The translations under genes and the position numbers were made by a program. 31,526 nucleotides of DNA from the NCBI GenBank assembly GCA_021823875.1, contig JAKAMD010000003.1:1-31526 (forward strand), read 5' to 3'. Under the pieces are notes generated by a model. It was given only the letters and a program-made list of their open reading frames with translations, made no database searches and had not been told where the DNA came from. The stretch's first letter is position 1, and each line of letters begins with the position of its first letter. This document shows positions 15,011 through 22,413 of this stretch, piece after piece. Source of the stretch: Pseudomonadota bacterium. Lineage in GTDB: Bacteria > Pseudomonadota > Alphaproteobacteria > Rhizobiales > Xanthobacteraceae.

Positions 15011-15313
15011 ATGGCACTTCGTTTCAGATCTCACCGGATTACTGCCGCTTTTTGCTTTGGCGTTCTCATCGGCACGTTCGGAGTCGGCACGTCTCATGCC
15101 GCGGATGTGAAACCCCTTCGCACTCCGACCGCAGAGCGCGCATCGCCCGGGGATCGCGCACAACCAGCCGTAACGCCACCTCATCAGTGCATCTGCACGA
15201 TGGAGTACAATCCAGTATGTGGCCGCACGCCGGACGGCGCCGAACTCACTTTTTCTAATCCGTGCCGGGCTGGGTGCGCCCACGCCACCATCATCAGACG
15301 CGGGCCGTGTTAA
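15011..15313 (+). CDS. Secreted Kazal-type serine protease inhibitor
   Basis: This 100-residue preprotein has a signal peptide (positively charged MALRFRSHR, hydrophobic core, probable cleavage after THSHA-like residue 30), a Pro/Ala-rich linker and one Kazal domain. The six cysteines are C60, C62, C70, C85, C89 and C100. CTMEYNPVCG at 62-71 reproduces the reactive-site loop of avian ovomucoid third domain (CTLEYRPLCG), with Met64 at the P1 position. FSNPCRAGC matches the Kazal helix. Family knowledge predicts inhibition of chymotrypsin-, elastase- or subtilisin-like proteases in the periplasm or outside. Start 15011 is the first ATG giving a proper signal peptide; its Shine-Dalgarno is weak. 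It is first of three small secreted Cys-rich proteins on this strand. Confidence 0.85.
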   Translation: MALRFRSHRITAAFCFGVLIGTFGVGTSHAADVKPLRTPTAERASPGDRAQPAVTPPHQCICTMEYNPVCGRTPDGAELTFSNPCRAGCAHATIIRRGPC

Positions 15314-15490
15314 ACACGAATTGTTTTTGCGACATAGGGAGCGCTAACGCGCCCATGACCACAACGCTATGGCACGAAATAAGCAAGAATAAGCAAATTG
15401 ACGCACCGGCATGGCGATTTGATTTAGGTCATGGATTTTCTTGCCGCACTGCTTAGTCGTCACAAAAATATAAAAATAGGAGATAGGGCT

Positions 15491-15793
15491 ATGCAAAAGC
15501 TTCTGCTTGGCGCAGCAATTGTCTTTGGCGCACTCAGCCCACTCGTCATCGGCTCCATTGCGGCAGACCAAACCACTCCCTCAAGGACAGCGCAAAGTGT
15601 TGTGCGGCTAACAAGCATCTCGACACGGGCCCCACTCGGCATGGAATCGAGAAAGACCGAGAAACTTCAAAACGTGAGCTCGATGACGTGCGGCGTGTAT
15701 CCAAATCAGTTCACGTGCAGCGAACCAACGGGGCAATGTTGCTACCGGCCCAGCAAGGGATATTACTGCGCCAAAGACTTGCAGTCGTGTTAA
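15491..15793 (+). CDS. Small secreted six-cysteine protein, knottin-like spacing
   Basis: I do not recognise the family. The 100-residue preprotein has a clear signal peptide (MQKLLLGAAIVFGALSPLVIGSIAA). A Ser/Thr-rich stretch follows, then a compact C-terminal domain with C67, C76, C83, C84, C93 and C100. The pattern C-x8-C-x6-CC-x8-C-x6-C ends at the last residue and matches the order of inhibitor cystine knots (C, C, CC, C, C). Start 15491 has AGGAGATAGGG just upstream. The 177 bp before it is AT-richer than the surroundings and holds TTGACG (15398-15403), a possible -35. The next gene follows after 37 bp. The function could be inhibitor, toxin or envelope protein; nothing in the sequence decides this. 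Confidence 0.72.
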   Translation: MQKLLLGAAIVFGALSPLVIGSIAADQTTPSRTAQSVVRLTSISTRAPLGMESRKTEKLQNVSSMTCGVYPNQFTCSEPTGQCCYRPSKGYYCAKDLQSC

Positions 15794-15830
15794 GCGACGC
15801 CCTTTGCCTTACCTTAGAAAGGGTACGGCC

Positions 15831-16064
15831 ATGAGAACGGCGATCATTGGAGCTCTTGTTTGCTCATTGGGCCTCATGCAAACAGGGGTCGGCTACGCTA
15901 AAGAGAAACTCTATTCTGCACCACAAAGTGCTACGGAGCGTTCTTTGGCGGCCGCGATGCAGGAGTGCCCGACAGGAAGCGGAAAGTACTGCCCGGTGGG
16001 ATCGCATTGCGCCTATAAAGAAGATGGGCATTGGCATTGCGTACCCGACGCACCGTGGAAGTAG
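15831..16064 (+). CDS. Small secreted four-cysteine protein
   Basis: This is an unrecognised 77-residue preprotein. Its signal peptide is MRTAIIGALVCSLGLMQTGVGYA, and its mature part ends in a cysteine-rich segment with C46, C54, C60 and C70 (C-x7-C-x5-C-x9-C). CPVGSHC resembles half of a granulin-type module, where CPxGxxC is common, but four cysteines are too few for a full one. Start 15831 has AAAGGG nine bases upstream; the frame is open back to 15804 without a better signal sequence. It lies 37 bp after the six-cysteine gene and is probably co-transcribed with it. The polX gene converges from the other side 63 bp away with no obvious shared terminator. Confidence 0.68.
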   Translation: MRTAIIGALVCSLGLMQTGVGYAKEKLYSAPQSATERSLAAAMQECPTGSGKYCPVGSHCAYKEDGHWHCVPDAPWK

Positions 16065-16127
16065 CGACGCGCAGAGACCTCGCACGATTGATCGGCGCAG
16101 AAGCCAACAACTGCGAGCCCCAACCGC

Positions 16128-17834
16128 TTATCGTTTCAACAGCTTGCGCAATTCCGGCAGCCGGCGCGTGTTGATCACCTCGTCGGCCGTCAGCCAGCCG
16201 CGCCGCGCCTGATCGATGCCGTAGCGGATATAGGCGAACGAACTCGTTGCATGCGCGTCGGTCGAGACCGCGATCTTGACGCCCTTGCTCTTGGCCATGT
16301 GCGCATGGATGTCGTTGAGATCGAGCCGCTCCGGCTGCCCGTTGATTTCCAGACAGCAGTTGAGCTCGCGCGCCGCCGAGGTAACGCGGTCCATGTCGAC
16401 CGCATAGGGCTCGCGCTCGCCGATCAGCCGTCCGGTCGGATGGCCGATGATCGACACATACGGATTACGCATGGCGCGGATGATGCGCTCGGTCTGCGCT
16501 TCGGGCGGCAGATCGAAGAAGGAATGCACCGAGGCGACCACCACGTCCAGTTGCTCAAGCGTCTTGTCCGGCAGATCGAGTTTGCCGTCCTTCAGGATAT
16601 CGACCTCGATGCCCTTGAGGACCGTGAAGTTCTTCAGCTTGGCATTGAGCTTGTCGACCTCGCGGATTTGCCGCGCGACCTTGGCCGGGTCGAGCCCGTG
16701 CGACATGGTCTGCCGGCGCGAATGGTCGGTGAGCGCCATATAGGCATAACCGCGTGCTTGCGCCGCCGCGGCCATCTCGGCGATGGACGCGGTACCGTCG
16801 GTCCAGTCGGAATGGACGTGCAGATCGCCGCGGATATCGTCGACCGTCACCAGCCGCGGCAGTTCGCCCTTCAGCGCCAGCGCCACCTCGCCACGGTCCT
16901 CGCGCATTTCCGGCGGGATATAGGCGAGCCCGAGCTTCTTGTAGATCTCCTCCTCGGTGGCGCCGGCGATGCGCCGCTTGCCGGAAAACAGCCCGTATTC
17001 GTTCAGCTTCCATTTGTGGTCGTTGGCGATGTTGCGCAGCGCGATGTTGTGCGCCTTGGAGCCGGTGAAATACATCAGCGCCGCGCCGTAGCTCGCATCC
17101 GGCACTGCGCGCAGATCGACCTGGATGCCGGAGCGCAGCACCACCGTGGTGCGGGTCGGACCTTGCGCCAGCACCTCGGCGACACTGTCGTAGCCGACCA
17201 GTTTGTCGCCCACTGCCGCGCCGTGCTTCGACGTCACCAGAATGTCGAGATCACCGACGGTGTCGCGCCGCCGGCGATAGCTGCCGGCCACCACCACCCG
17301 GCCCTTGTCGCGTAAAAACGCGACCAGCGCCTCGGCCTCGGCTTCCGCCACCGCCAGCTTGAAGCGCTTCTCGGCCACCGGCTTTTCCAGCGCGGCGGCG
17401 AGCTTCTTCTCCACCACCGGCCCGAAGCCGTGCAGCCCGTGCAGCTTGCCCTTCTGGATGGCGCGCTTGAGATCGTCGAGCGTGCGCACTTTGACCTCGT
17501 CGTAGAGCAGCTTGATGCGCTTGGGGCCGAGGCCCGGCAGGCTGGCCATCTCGCCGAGCTCGCCCGGCATCTTCTTCTTCAACTGGTCGAGCAGCTCGAA
17601 ATGCCCGCTTGCGACGATATCGGCGATCTTGCCGGCGAGATCCTTGCCGATGCCCGGCAGCTCGGACAGGTCTTCGTGTGCCGCCAGCAGGCTGCGCACG
17701 CTCTGCGGCAGCCCCTCGACGGTTCGCGCCGCCTTACGGTAGGCGCGCACGCGGAACGGGTTCTCGCCCTTGATCTCCAGGAGATCGGCGGTCTGGTCGA
17801 ACATTGAGGCGATTTCGGCGTTCTGCACCGGCAT
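16128..17834 (-). CDS. polX: DNA polymerase X family protein with PHP domain
   Basis: This 568-residue protein combines a DNA-polymerase-beta-type core and a C-terminal PHP phosphoesterase, as in bacterial PolX used for gap-filling repair. Helix-hairpin-helix motifs are near 58-70 (LPGIGKDLAGKI) and 97-112 (ASLPGLGPKRIKLLYD). The palm has GSYRRRRDTVGDLDIL with D195 and D197, and D240 in IQVDLRAV. FTGSKAHN at 256-263 binds nucleotide. The PHP domain has HVHSDWTDG at 339-347, LTDHS, KGIEVDIL, ASVHS, GHPTGRL and VSTDAH, so its metal site looks intact. ATG 17834 is chosen because MPVQNAEIASMF is the family start, with GGAAGG upstream. An imperfect FNR-type site lies 69 bp further upstream. Confidence 0.95.
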   Translation of the reverse strand: MPVQNAEIASMFDQTADLLEIKGENPFRVRAYRKAARTVEGLPQSVRSLLAAHEDLSELPGIGKDLAGKIADIVASGHFELLDQLKKKMPGELGEMASLPGLGPKRIKLLYDEVKVRTLDDLKRAIQKGKLHGLHGFGPVVEKKLAAALEKPVAEKRFKLAVAEAEAEALVAFLRDKGRVVVAGSYRRRRDTVGDLDILVTSKHGAAVGDKLVGYDSVAEVLAQGPTRTTVVLRSGIQVDLRAVPDASYGAALMYFTGSKAHNIALRNIANDHKWKLNEYGLFSGKRRIAGATEEEIYKKLGLAYIPPEMREDRGEVALALKGELPRLVTVDDIRGDLHVHSDWTDGTASIAEMAAAAQARGYAYMALTDHSRRQTMSHGLDPAKVARQIREVDKLNAKLKNFTVLKGIEVDILKDGKLDLPDKTLEQLDVVVASVHSFFDLPPEAQTERIIRAMRNPYVSIIGHPTGRLIGEREPYAVDMDRVTSAARELNCCLEINGQPERLDLNDIHAHMAKSKGVKIAVSTDAHATSSFAYIRYGIDQARRGWLTADEVINTRRLPELRKLLKR

Positions 17835-17902
17835 CGCGCAGCACCTTCCAAAGCGGATCAGGTGACAAGGGGAACTTTTACGGCGCGCCGTAGCCACCAA
17901 CC

Positions 17903-17916
17903 TTGATCCAGATCAG
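17903..17916 (-). promoter_or_regulatory. Imperfect FNR/FixK-type site upstream of polX
   Basis: Plus-strand TTGATCCAGATCAG differs by one base from TTGAT-N4-ATCAA. On the minus strand, TAAAAG (17880-17875) begins after a 22-nt gap, similar to the perfect sites elsewhere in the window. The single mismatch makes this tentative. Confidence 0.3.
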
Positions 17917-18039
17917 CCGCAACGCCAAGCGGTGGCGAGGGGCGCGTCGACCCCATATTCGGTCTGGAATTTCAGAGAGGATACCGCTTCGTGTTCGGCA
18001 ACCGGATCAATCCCGCCAAGCGCCCTACGCGAAACGGAA

Positions 18040-18115
<76 letters not shown>

Positions 18116-18221
18116 GGATTGCCGTGGCGGAAAGCGCGCCAAGCGGGCGTCTGTTAGCAAAGGCCGGACGCCCTGGCAAGCCGCGTGAACGCCGGGTGCC
18201 GCCGGCAAGCCCCGGAAAGAT

Positions 18222-18252
18222 AAGGAAAAGCCGCCGGGTCGGGCCCGGCGGC
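18222..18252 (-). terminator. Intrinsic terminator of the LTXXQ gene
   Basis: GCCGCCGGG (18230-18238) and CCCGGCGGC (18244-18252) form a perfect 9-bp GC stem with a 5-nt loop. On the minus strand the stem is followed by TTTTCCTTATCTTTCC. It is about 70 bp after the stop at 18321. Confidence 0.85.
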
Positions 18253-18320
18253 CTCCCGGCCGGCAGTGCACACCTCGGGGATGAGCGCCTTGGCTGCCGG
18301 TCCCTTCGCGATAGAGGCCG

Positions 18321-18854
18321 CTATTGCGGCTGCGGCCCGCGCCCGGGGGCGCCCGGCCCACGGTGACGCCAACCGTCGTGCCCGTGCCAGCCGCGCTGCG
18401 CCCGCCAATGCCCGACCCCGCCGCCGAGCCGCGCCAGCACCATGAAGCGGTGCCTCTGGTCCGGGTTGAGGCTGTCGTAGAGCGGGCCGGCGGCATCCGC
18501 CAGCTTCTTGAGCGCGGTGCCGCGCTCGGTCATCACCTGCGCGCGCAGCGCGAGCCGCTCGACCGGCGTCTTCGGCTTGTCGGCACTGGCACGCGCGGCA
18601 AACCGCTCGGCGCGTTGCTTGGCAATGTCCTTCAACGCGCTTTCCACCGCCGGCCACTTCTTCTGCTGCTCGGCGTTGAGCTGCAGCCCGGCATGCAGCG
18701 CGGCGATGCGCGCATCGCCGAACGCGGTGATGTCCGCTGCGTTCGGACGCCAGCGCTGCGCGCGTTCATGACCGGCCGGTCCCGGCTGCGCGTAGGCAAG
18801 CGTTGCACCGGCGATCGCAAGCGCGGTCGTGCCGGCAAGAACAGTCTTCCACAT
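18321..18854 (-). CDS. Periplasmic LTXXQ-motif (Spy/CpxP-like) protein
   Basis: This 177-residue exported protein has a signal peptide (MWKTVLAGTTALAIAGATLAYA). Two motif repeats resemble the LTxxQ signature of Spy/CpxP proteins: LNAEQQKKW (about residues 57-65) and LNPDQRHRF (about 129-137), separated by charged helices. The C-terminus is Gly/His/Arg-rich (GWHGHDGWRHRGPG), which may bind metal. Spy and CpxP are small periplasmic chaperone or stress-sensor proteins. The length and helical composition fit, although alphaproteobacterial members are poorly characterised. ATG 18854 has GGAGGTGG four bases upstream. The gene appears monocistronic, with its own terminator at 18222-18252. Confidence 0.85.
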   Translation of the reverse strand: MWKTVLAGTTALAIAGATLAYAQPGPAGHERAQRWRPNAADITAFGDARIAALHAGLQLNAEQQKKWPAVESALKDIAKQRAERFAARASADKPKTPVERLALRAQVMTERGTALKKLADAAGPLYDSLNPDQRHRFMVLARLGGGVGHWRAQRGWHGHDGWRHRGPGAPGRGPQPQ

Positions 18855-18935
18855 GGCCACCTCCAATGGCTTTGCTGATGCCAAAAATAAAGGAACGCGG
18901 CCTTGCCTTATCAAGTTACATTTTCGACAGAGATT

Positions 18936-18966
18936 AACGCGCGCGCAATCTAGATGTACGCGCGTT
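18936..18966. repeat. 8-bp inverted repeat upstream of the LTXXQ gene
   Basis: AACGCGCG (18936-18943) and CGCGCGTT (18959-18966) flank a 15-nt centre containing TCTAGA. It is about 80-110 bp before the LTXXQ ATG. It could be an operator or part of the promoter region; no regulator is suggested by the sequence. Confidence 0.3.
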
Positions 18967-19069
18967 CAGCAAAGAATTGCGCAGGAATTGCCGTCGTCAA
19001 ACGTTGCATGTCGCTCGGCCAGTATTACCGAACGATGAATTCGACAGACGGCGGCAGTCTGCGGCCGCT

Positions 19070-19786
19070 TCACAGCCCGAGATAGGCCTGCCGAATTTCC
19101 GGCTTGGCCGCCACCTCGCGGCACGGACCTTCCAGGAAGGGGCGGCCTTCGGCGATCACATAGGCATAATCGCATAGCGCCAAAGCGAGATGCAGATTCT
19201 GCTCGACCAGCAGGATGGTCACCCCGGCCGCCTTCAGCGCCTTCAGCGTTTCCACCAGTTGCTGCACGACAACCGGAGCGAGACCGAGCGAGAGTTCGTC
19301 GATGATCAGGATCTCCGGCACCGACATCAGACCGCGCGCGATCGCCAGCATTTGCTGTTCGCCGCCGGAGAAGGTGCCCGCCTTTTGCCGCCGGCGCTCT
19401 TCCAAACGCGGGAACAGGCTGAAGACCTTTTCAAGTTGGCTCTTGAAATGCTGGCGGGCGCGCGGCGAATAGGCGCCCATCTCCAGATTCTCCTCCACCG
19501 TCATGTCGGAGAACAATTGCCGGCCCTCCGGCACCAGCACCAGGCCGCGGGCGGCCTTGGCATGGGCGGAAAGCTGGGTCACGTCCTCGCCGGCGAACAT
19601 GACGCGGCCGGCGCGCGGACGCAGCGAGCCAATGACACCGCGCAGCGTGGTGGTCTTGCCGGCGCCATTGGCGCCGAGCAACGTAGTCATGGCGCCGCGC
19701 TCGACCTTGAGCGAGATGCCCCAGAGCACCTGCACGTCGTCATAACCGGCCTCGAGGCCATCGACCTGCAACAGAATATCGCTCAT
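19070..19786 (-). CDS. livF: Branched-chain amino acid-type ABC transporter ATPase LivF
   Basis: This 238-residue ATPase is the second nucleotide-binding subunit of a hydrophobic amino acid uptake transporter. Walker A is GANGAGKTT near residues 38-46, the signature FSGGEQQMLAIARGL, Walker B ILIIDELSLGLAP and the H-loop region LLVEQN. VPEGRQLFSDMTVEENL is characteristic of LivF. It is the last gene of the liv operon, and its start overlaps the livG stop by four bases (ATGA). A weak dyad (19045-19061) lies after the stop, but no convincing terminator is seen. Confidence 0.96.
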   Translation of the reverse strand: MSDILLQVDGLEAGYDDVQVLWGISLKVERGAMTTLLGANGAGKTTTLRGVIGSLRPRAGRVMFAGEDVTQLSAHAKAARGLVLVPEGRQLFSDMTVEENLEMGAYSPRARQHFKSQLEKVFSLFPRLEERRRQKAGTFSGGEQQMLAIARGLMSVPEILIIDELSLGLAPVVVQQLVETLKALKAAGVTILLVEQNLHLALALCDYAYVIAEGRPFLEGPCREVAAKPEIRQAYLGL

Positions 19787-20535
19787 GGCGACGCCTCCGC
19801 CGCCTGCATGATCGTGGAGTCGCCAAGATAGGCGGTGATCACTTCCGGATTCTCCGCCACCTCCTGCGGCGTCCCCTCGGCCAGCTTGGCGCCGAGATTG
19901 AGCACCACGATCCGGTCGGACAGGCTCATCACCGCGCGCATGATGTGCTCGATCATCAGGATGGCAATGCCGCTGGCGCGAATCTGGCGCACGGTCGCGA
20001 TCATCTGCTCGGTCTCGGTCGGATTGAGCCCGGCCAGCACCTCATCGAGCAGCAGCAGCTTCGGCCGCGCCGACAAAGCGCGCGCGAGTTCGAGCCGCTT
20101 CTTGCCCGCGGTGGTCAGCGAACTCGCGATCAGATCCAGGCGGTCTCCCAGACCGACCTTGGTCGCCATTTCGCGCGCGGTCTCCCGCGCCTCCGCCAAG
20201 GGCAGATTCTCCCGTCCGAAACAGGCACCGACAGTGCAGTTTTCCAGCACGCTGAGCGCGCCGAGCGGCTGTACGATCTGGTGCGCGCGCGCCAGCCCCA
20301 GGCGGGCAACCCGGTGCGGCGGCATGCCGGTGATGTCTTGACCGGCAAATTCCACGCTGCCGGTATCGGGCGCGTAGACGCCGTTGATCAGGTTGAACAC
20401 CGTCGATTTACCGGCACCGTTGGGGCCAATCAGCCCGAGGATTTCGCCCTCATTCACGGTAAGGCTCAGGTGCGACACCGCCTGCAAGCCGCCAAAGCGC
20501 TTGCTGATATCGTTGACGACGAGAAGCTCGCTCAT
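19783..20535 (-). CDS. livG: Branched-chain amino acid-type ABC transporter ATPase LivG
   Basis: This 250-residue ATPase has Walker A GPNGAGKST at 37-45 and Walker B KLLLLDEVLAGLNP at 159-172, with the switch His in IEHIM. The segment QPLGALSVLENCTVGACFG is typical of LivG. The signature region reads LTTAGKKRLELARAL (140-154) where LSYGQQRRLEIARAL is usual: the central Gly is kept but the SGGQ-like start is replaced by TTAG. The start at 20535 overlaps the livM stop (ATGA). A further ATG at 20562 would overlap livM more and is less likely. Confidence 0.95.
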   Translation of the reverse strand: MSELLVVNDISKRFGGLQAVSHLSLTVNEGEILGLIGPNGAGKSTVFNLINGVYAPDTGSVEFAGQDITGMPPHRVARLGLARAHQIVQPLGALSVLENCTVGACFGRENLPLAEARETAREMATKVGLGDRLDLIASSLTTAGKKRLELARALSARPKLLLLDEVLAGLNPTETEQMIATVRQIRASGIAILMIEHIMRAVMSLSDRIVVLNLGAKLAEGTPQEVAENPEVITAYLGDSTIMQAAEASP

Positions 20536-21494
20536 TGCAGCCACCCTCTCGTCCTCGGCCATAACCGATGCAGCCAGCCGAGCAGGCCGCCGGGCACGAA
20601 CTGTACGATGATGAGCAGCAGCACTCCCGCGATCACCAATTGGAAATGCGAGAGATATTGCGTGGTCAGCAGAATGCCGCGCATTTCCTCGTAGAGGACG
20701 GCGCCCAAGGCAGGCCCCAAGATGGTGCCGGCGCCGCCCAGCATCAGCATCACGATGGCCTCGATCGACTGCTCGAGATTGAAAGCAGCGCCCGGCTCGA
20801 TGATGCCGCTCTTGAAGAAATACAGGCCACCCGCCATGGCCGGCAGGAAGGCGGAGGCGCTGTAGACCAGCGCCTTGTAGCGCGCGGTCGGCACGCCGAG
20901 CACGGCGGCGGCGTCCTCGTTCTGGCCGATGGCGATCAGGCCGAGGCCGAATTTCGAGTTCTTGATCACGTAGCTCAACAGCATGGAGGCGGCGGTCAGC
21001 AGCACGATCAGGAGATACATCCACCACAGCGCCTGCATCGGCCCGCCGAACGGCTTGTAGGAATCGAGCGACAGGTAGATGCCGGTGGCCCCGCCCCAGG
21101 GCTCGAAATTGACCACGAGCTGCTGCACCGCCTGATTCACGCCGATGGTGGCGAGCGCGAAGAAGGCGCCACGCAGGCGCAGGATTCCGGTGCCGAACAA
21201 CAGCGCCACCGCGCTGACCGCGACACCGCCGATCAGCGCGGCCACGATCACATGCACATGCCAAGCGGTGACCAGATAGAGGCAGATATAGCCGCCGAGG
21301 CCGAAGAAGACGATGTTGCCGAAATTGACGTAACCGGCATAGCCGATCATCAGGTTGAGATTGCTGGCCAGGATGATGTAGATCGCCGCCAGCAGCAGGC
21401 TCTCGCGCATACCGACGTCATTGGTGAAATACGGCACCAGCGCGAACAACAGCGCGGCAACGACGATCAGCCAGGGAAACGGACGGCGCCACAC
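20532..21494 (-). CDS. livM: Branched-chain amino acid-type ABC transporter permease LivM
   Basis: This 320-residue membrane protein with about eight to ten hydrophobic segments belongs to the LivM family. ASNLNLMIGYAGYVNFGNIVFFGLGGY (about 43-69) is the family's conserved N-terminal signature, and the cytoplasmic loop IGQNEDAAAVLGVPTARYKALVYSASAFLPAMAGGLY near 180-216 is the ATPase-coupling region. It starts with GTG at 21494, four bases after the livH stop. No better ATG exists before the first membrane helix. Confidence 0.95.
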   Translation of the reverse strand: MWRRPFPWLIVVAALLFALVPYFTNDVGMRESLLLAAIYIILASNLNLMIGYAGYVNFGNIVFFGLGGYICLYLVTAWHVHVIVAALIGGVAVSAVALLFGTGILRLRGAFFALATIGVNQAVQQLVVNFEPWGGATGIYLSLDSYKPFGGPMQALWWMYLLIVLLTAASMLLSYVIKNSKFGLGLIAIGQNEDAAAVLGVPTARYKALVYSASAFLPAMAGGLYFFKSGIIEPGAAFNLEQSIEAIVMLMLGGAGTILGPALGAVLYEEMRGILLTTQYLSHFQLVIAGVLLLIIVQFVPGGLLGWLHRLWPRTRGWLQ

Positions 21495-21498
21495 AGGG

Positions 21499-22359
21499 TC
21501 AGGCCTTCGTGAACGAGAAGATGCCGCGCGGGAACGCGATCAAGCAGAAGACGAACAGGCCGAATTCGACCACCGGGATCCAACTCACCGGCATGAACGG
21601 CGTCGCCAGGCCTTCGATCAGGCCGAGCGCCACACCGCCCAAGAGCGCGCCGGCCGGATTGCCGAGCCCGCCCAGTACGGTAACCACGAAGCTTTTGAGC
21701 TGGTAGGCGTCGCCCGAGAGCACGGTGAAGGGAAACAGCGTCGCGATCAGCGTGCCGGAAACGCCGGCGAGCGCCACGCCGAGACCGAATGCCATCGCCA
21801 ACACTTGCGTAGTCGGGATGCCGGTGAGTTCGGCGGCCTCGCGGTTGTTGGCGACGGCGCGCACCGCCTTGCCGATGCGGGTATGATAGAGCAGCACATA
21901 AAGCAGTCCGGCAATCACCACCGCCATAATGGCCGCCGTGATATGCGTGCCGGTGAAGGTGTAGCCGTGCAGGCTAATGCTCGGCATGCTGACCGGCACG
22001 TTATAGGGGCTGGTGCTCCACACCGCCGTGCCGAGCCCGATCAGCACCATGTTGACTGCGAAGGTCGACAACAAGCTCATGAGCTCGGCCTGGCCGATGA
22101 CCCGGTGCACGGCGATCCAGTAGAGCACAATGCCGAACAGAAAGCCGAACACGATCATGGCCGGGATGGCGACGTAAGGGTGCAGGCCGAGTGAATAGAC
22201 GATGATGTAGAGCAGGAACATGCCGATGACGATGATGGCGCCATGGGCAAGGTTGATGACGTTCATCACGCCCCAAATCAGCGTCAGGCCCATGGCGGCA
22301 AGGCCATAGACCGCGCCAACGAGGATGCCGTCGATAACGGACGCGAGAATTCCGAACAT
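21499..22359 (-). CDS. livH: Branched-chain amino acid-type ABC transporter permease LivH
   Basis: This 286-residue polytopic membrane protein is the LivH partner of LivM. The N-terminus MFGILASVIDGILVGAVYGLAAMGLTLIWGVMNVINLAHGA is the family signature. The coupling loop VRAVANNREAAELTGIPTTQVLAMAFGLG (around 170-198) is present, with VLGGLGNPAGALLGGVALGLIE near 225-246. No Shine-Dalgarno precedes ATG 22359, and a very stable hairpin lies 12 bp upstream in the transcript. Translation or message stability of livH may therefore differ from that of the binding-protein gene. Confidence 0.95.
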   Translation of the reverse strand: MFGILASVIDGILVGAVYGLAAMGLTLIWGVMNVINLAHGAIIVIGMFLLYIIVYSLGLHPYVAIPAMIVFGFLFGIVLYWIAVHRVIGQAELMSLLSTFAVNMVLIGLGTAVWSTSPYNVPVSMPSISLHGYTFTGTHITAAIMAVVIAGLLYVLLYHTRIGKAVRAVANNREAAELTGIPTTQVLAMAFGLGVALAGVSGTLIATLFPFTVLSGDAYQLKSFVVTVLGGLGNPAGALLGGVALGLIEGLATPFMPVSWIPVVEFGLFVFCLIAFPRGIFSFTKA

Positions 22360-22371
22360 GCGGGGGACCGG

Positions 22372-22399
22372 CCGGCGGCGGCCCCCAGGCCGCCGCCGG
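22372..22399 (-). repeat. Strong hairpin between the binding-protein gene and livH
   Basis: CCGGCGGCGGCC (22372-22383) and GGCCGCCGCCGG (22388-22399) form a perfect 12-bp all-GC stem with a 4-nt loop, 14 bp after the binding-protein stop and 12 bp before the livH ATG. No T-run follows on the minus strand, so it is more likely an mRNA-stabilising or attenuating element than a full terminator. Confidence 0.75.
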
Positions 22400-22413
22400 A
22401 TTGGTTAGAATGA

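Noticed and set aside
15419..15432. TTGATTTAGGTCAT before the six-cysteine gene
   Set aside because: One mismatch in the conserved TCAA half and no good -10 at the spacing seen for the other sites; kept only as a weak possibility.
18892..18917. GGAAC-N18-GTT, resembling a general-stress sigma (EcfG) promoter
   Set aside because: It points rightward, away from the LTXXQ gene, with no rightward gene behind it, and the spacer is one or two bases long.
19783..21264. A 493-codon frame running through livG into livM
   Set aside because: Only its C-terminal half is LivG; the upstream part is an out-of-frame reading of livM, which has its own complete protein in another frame.
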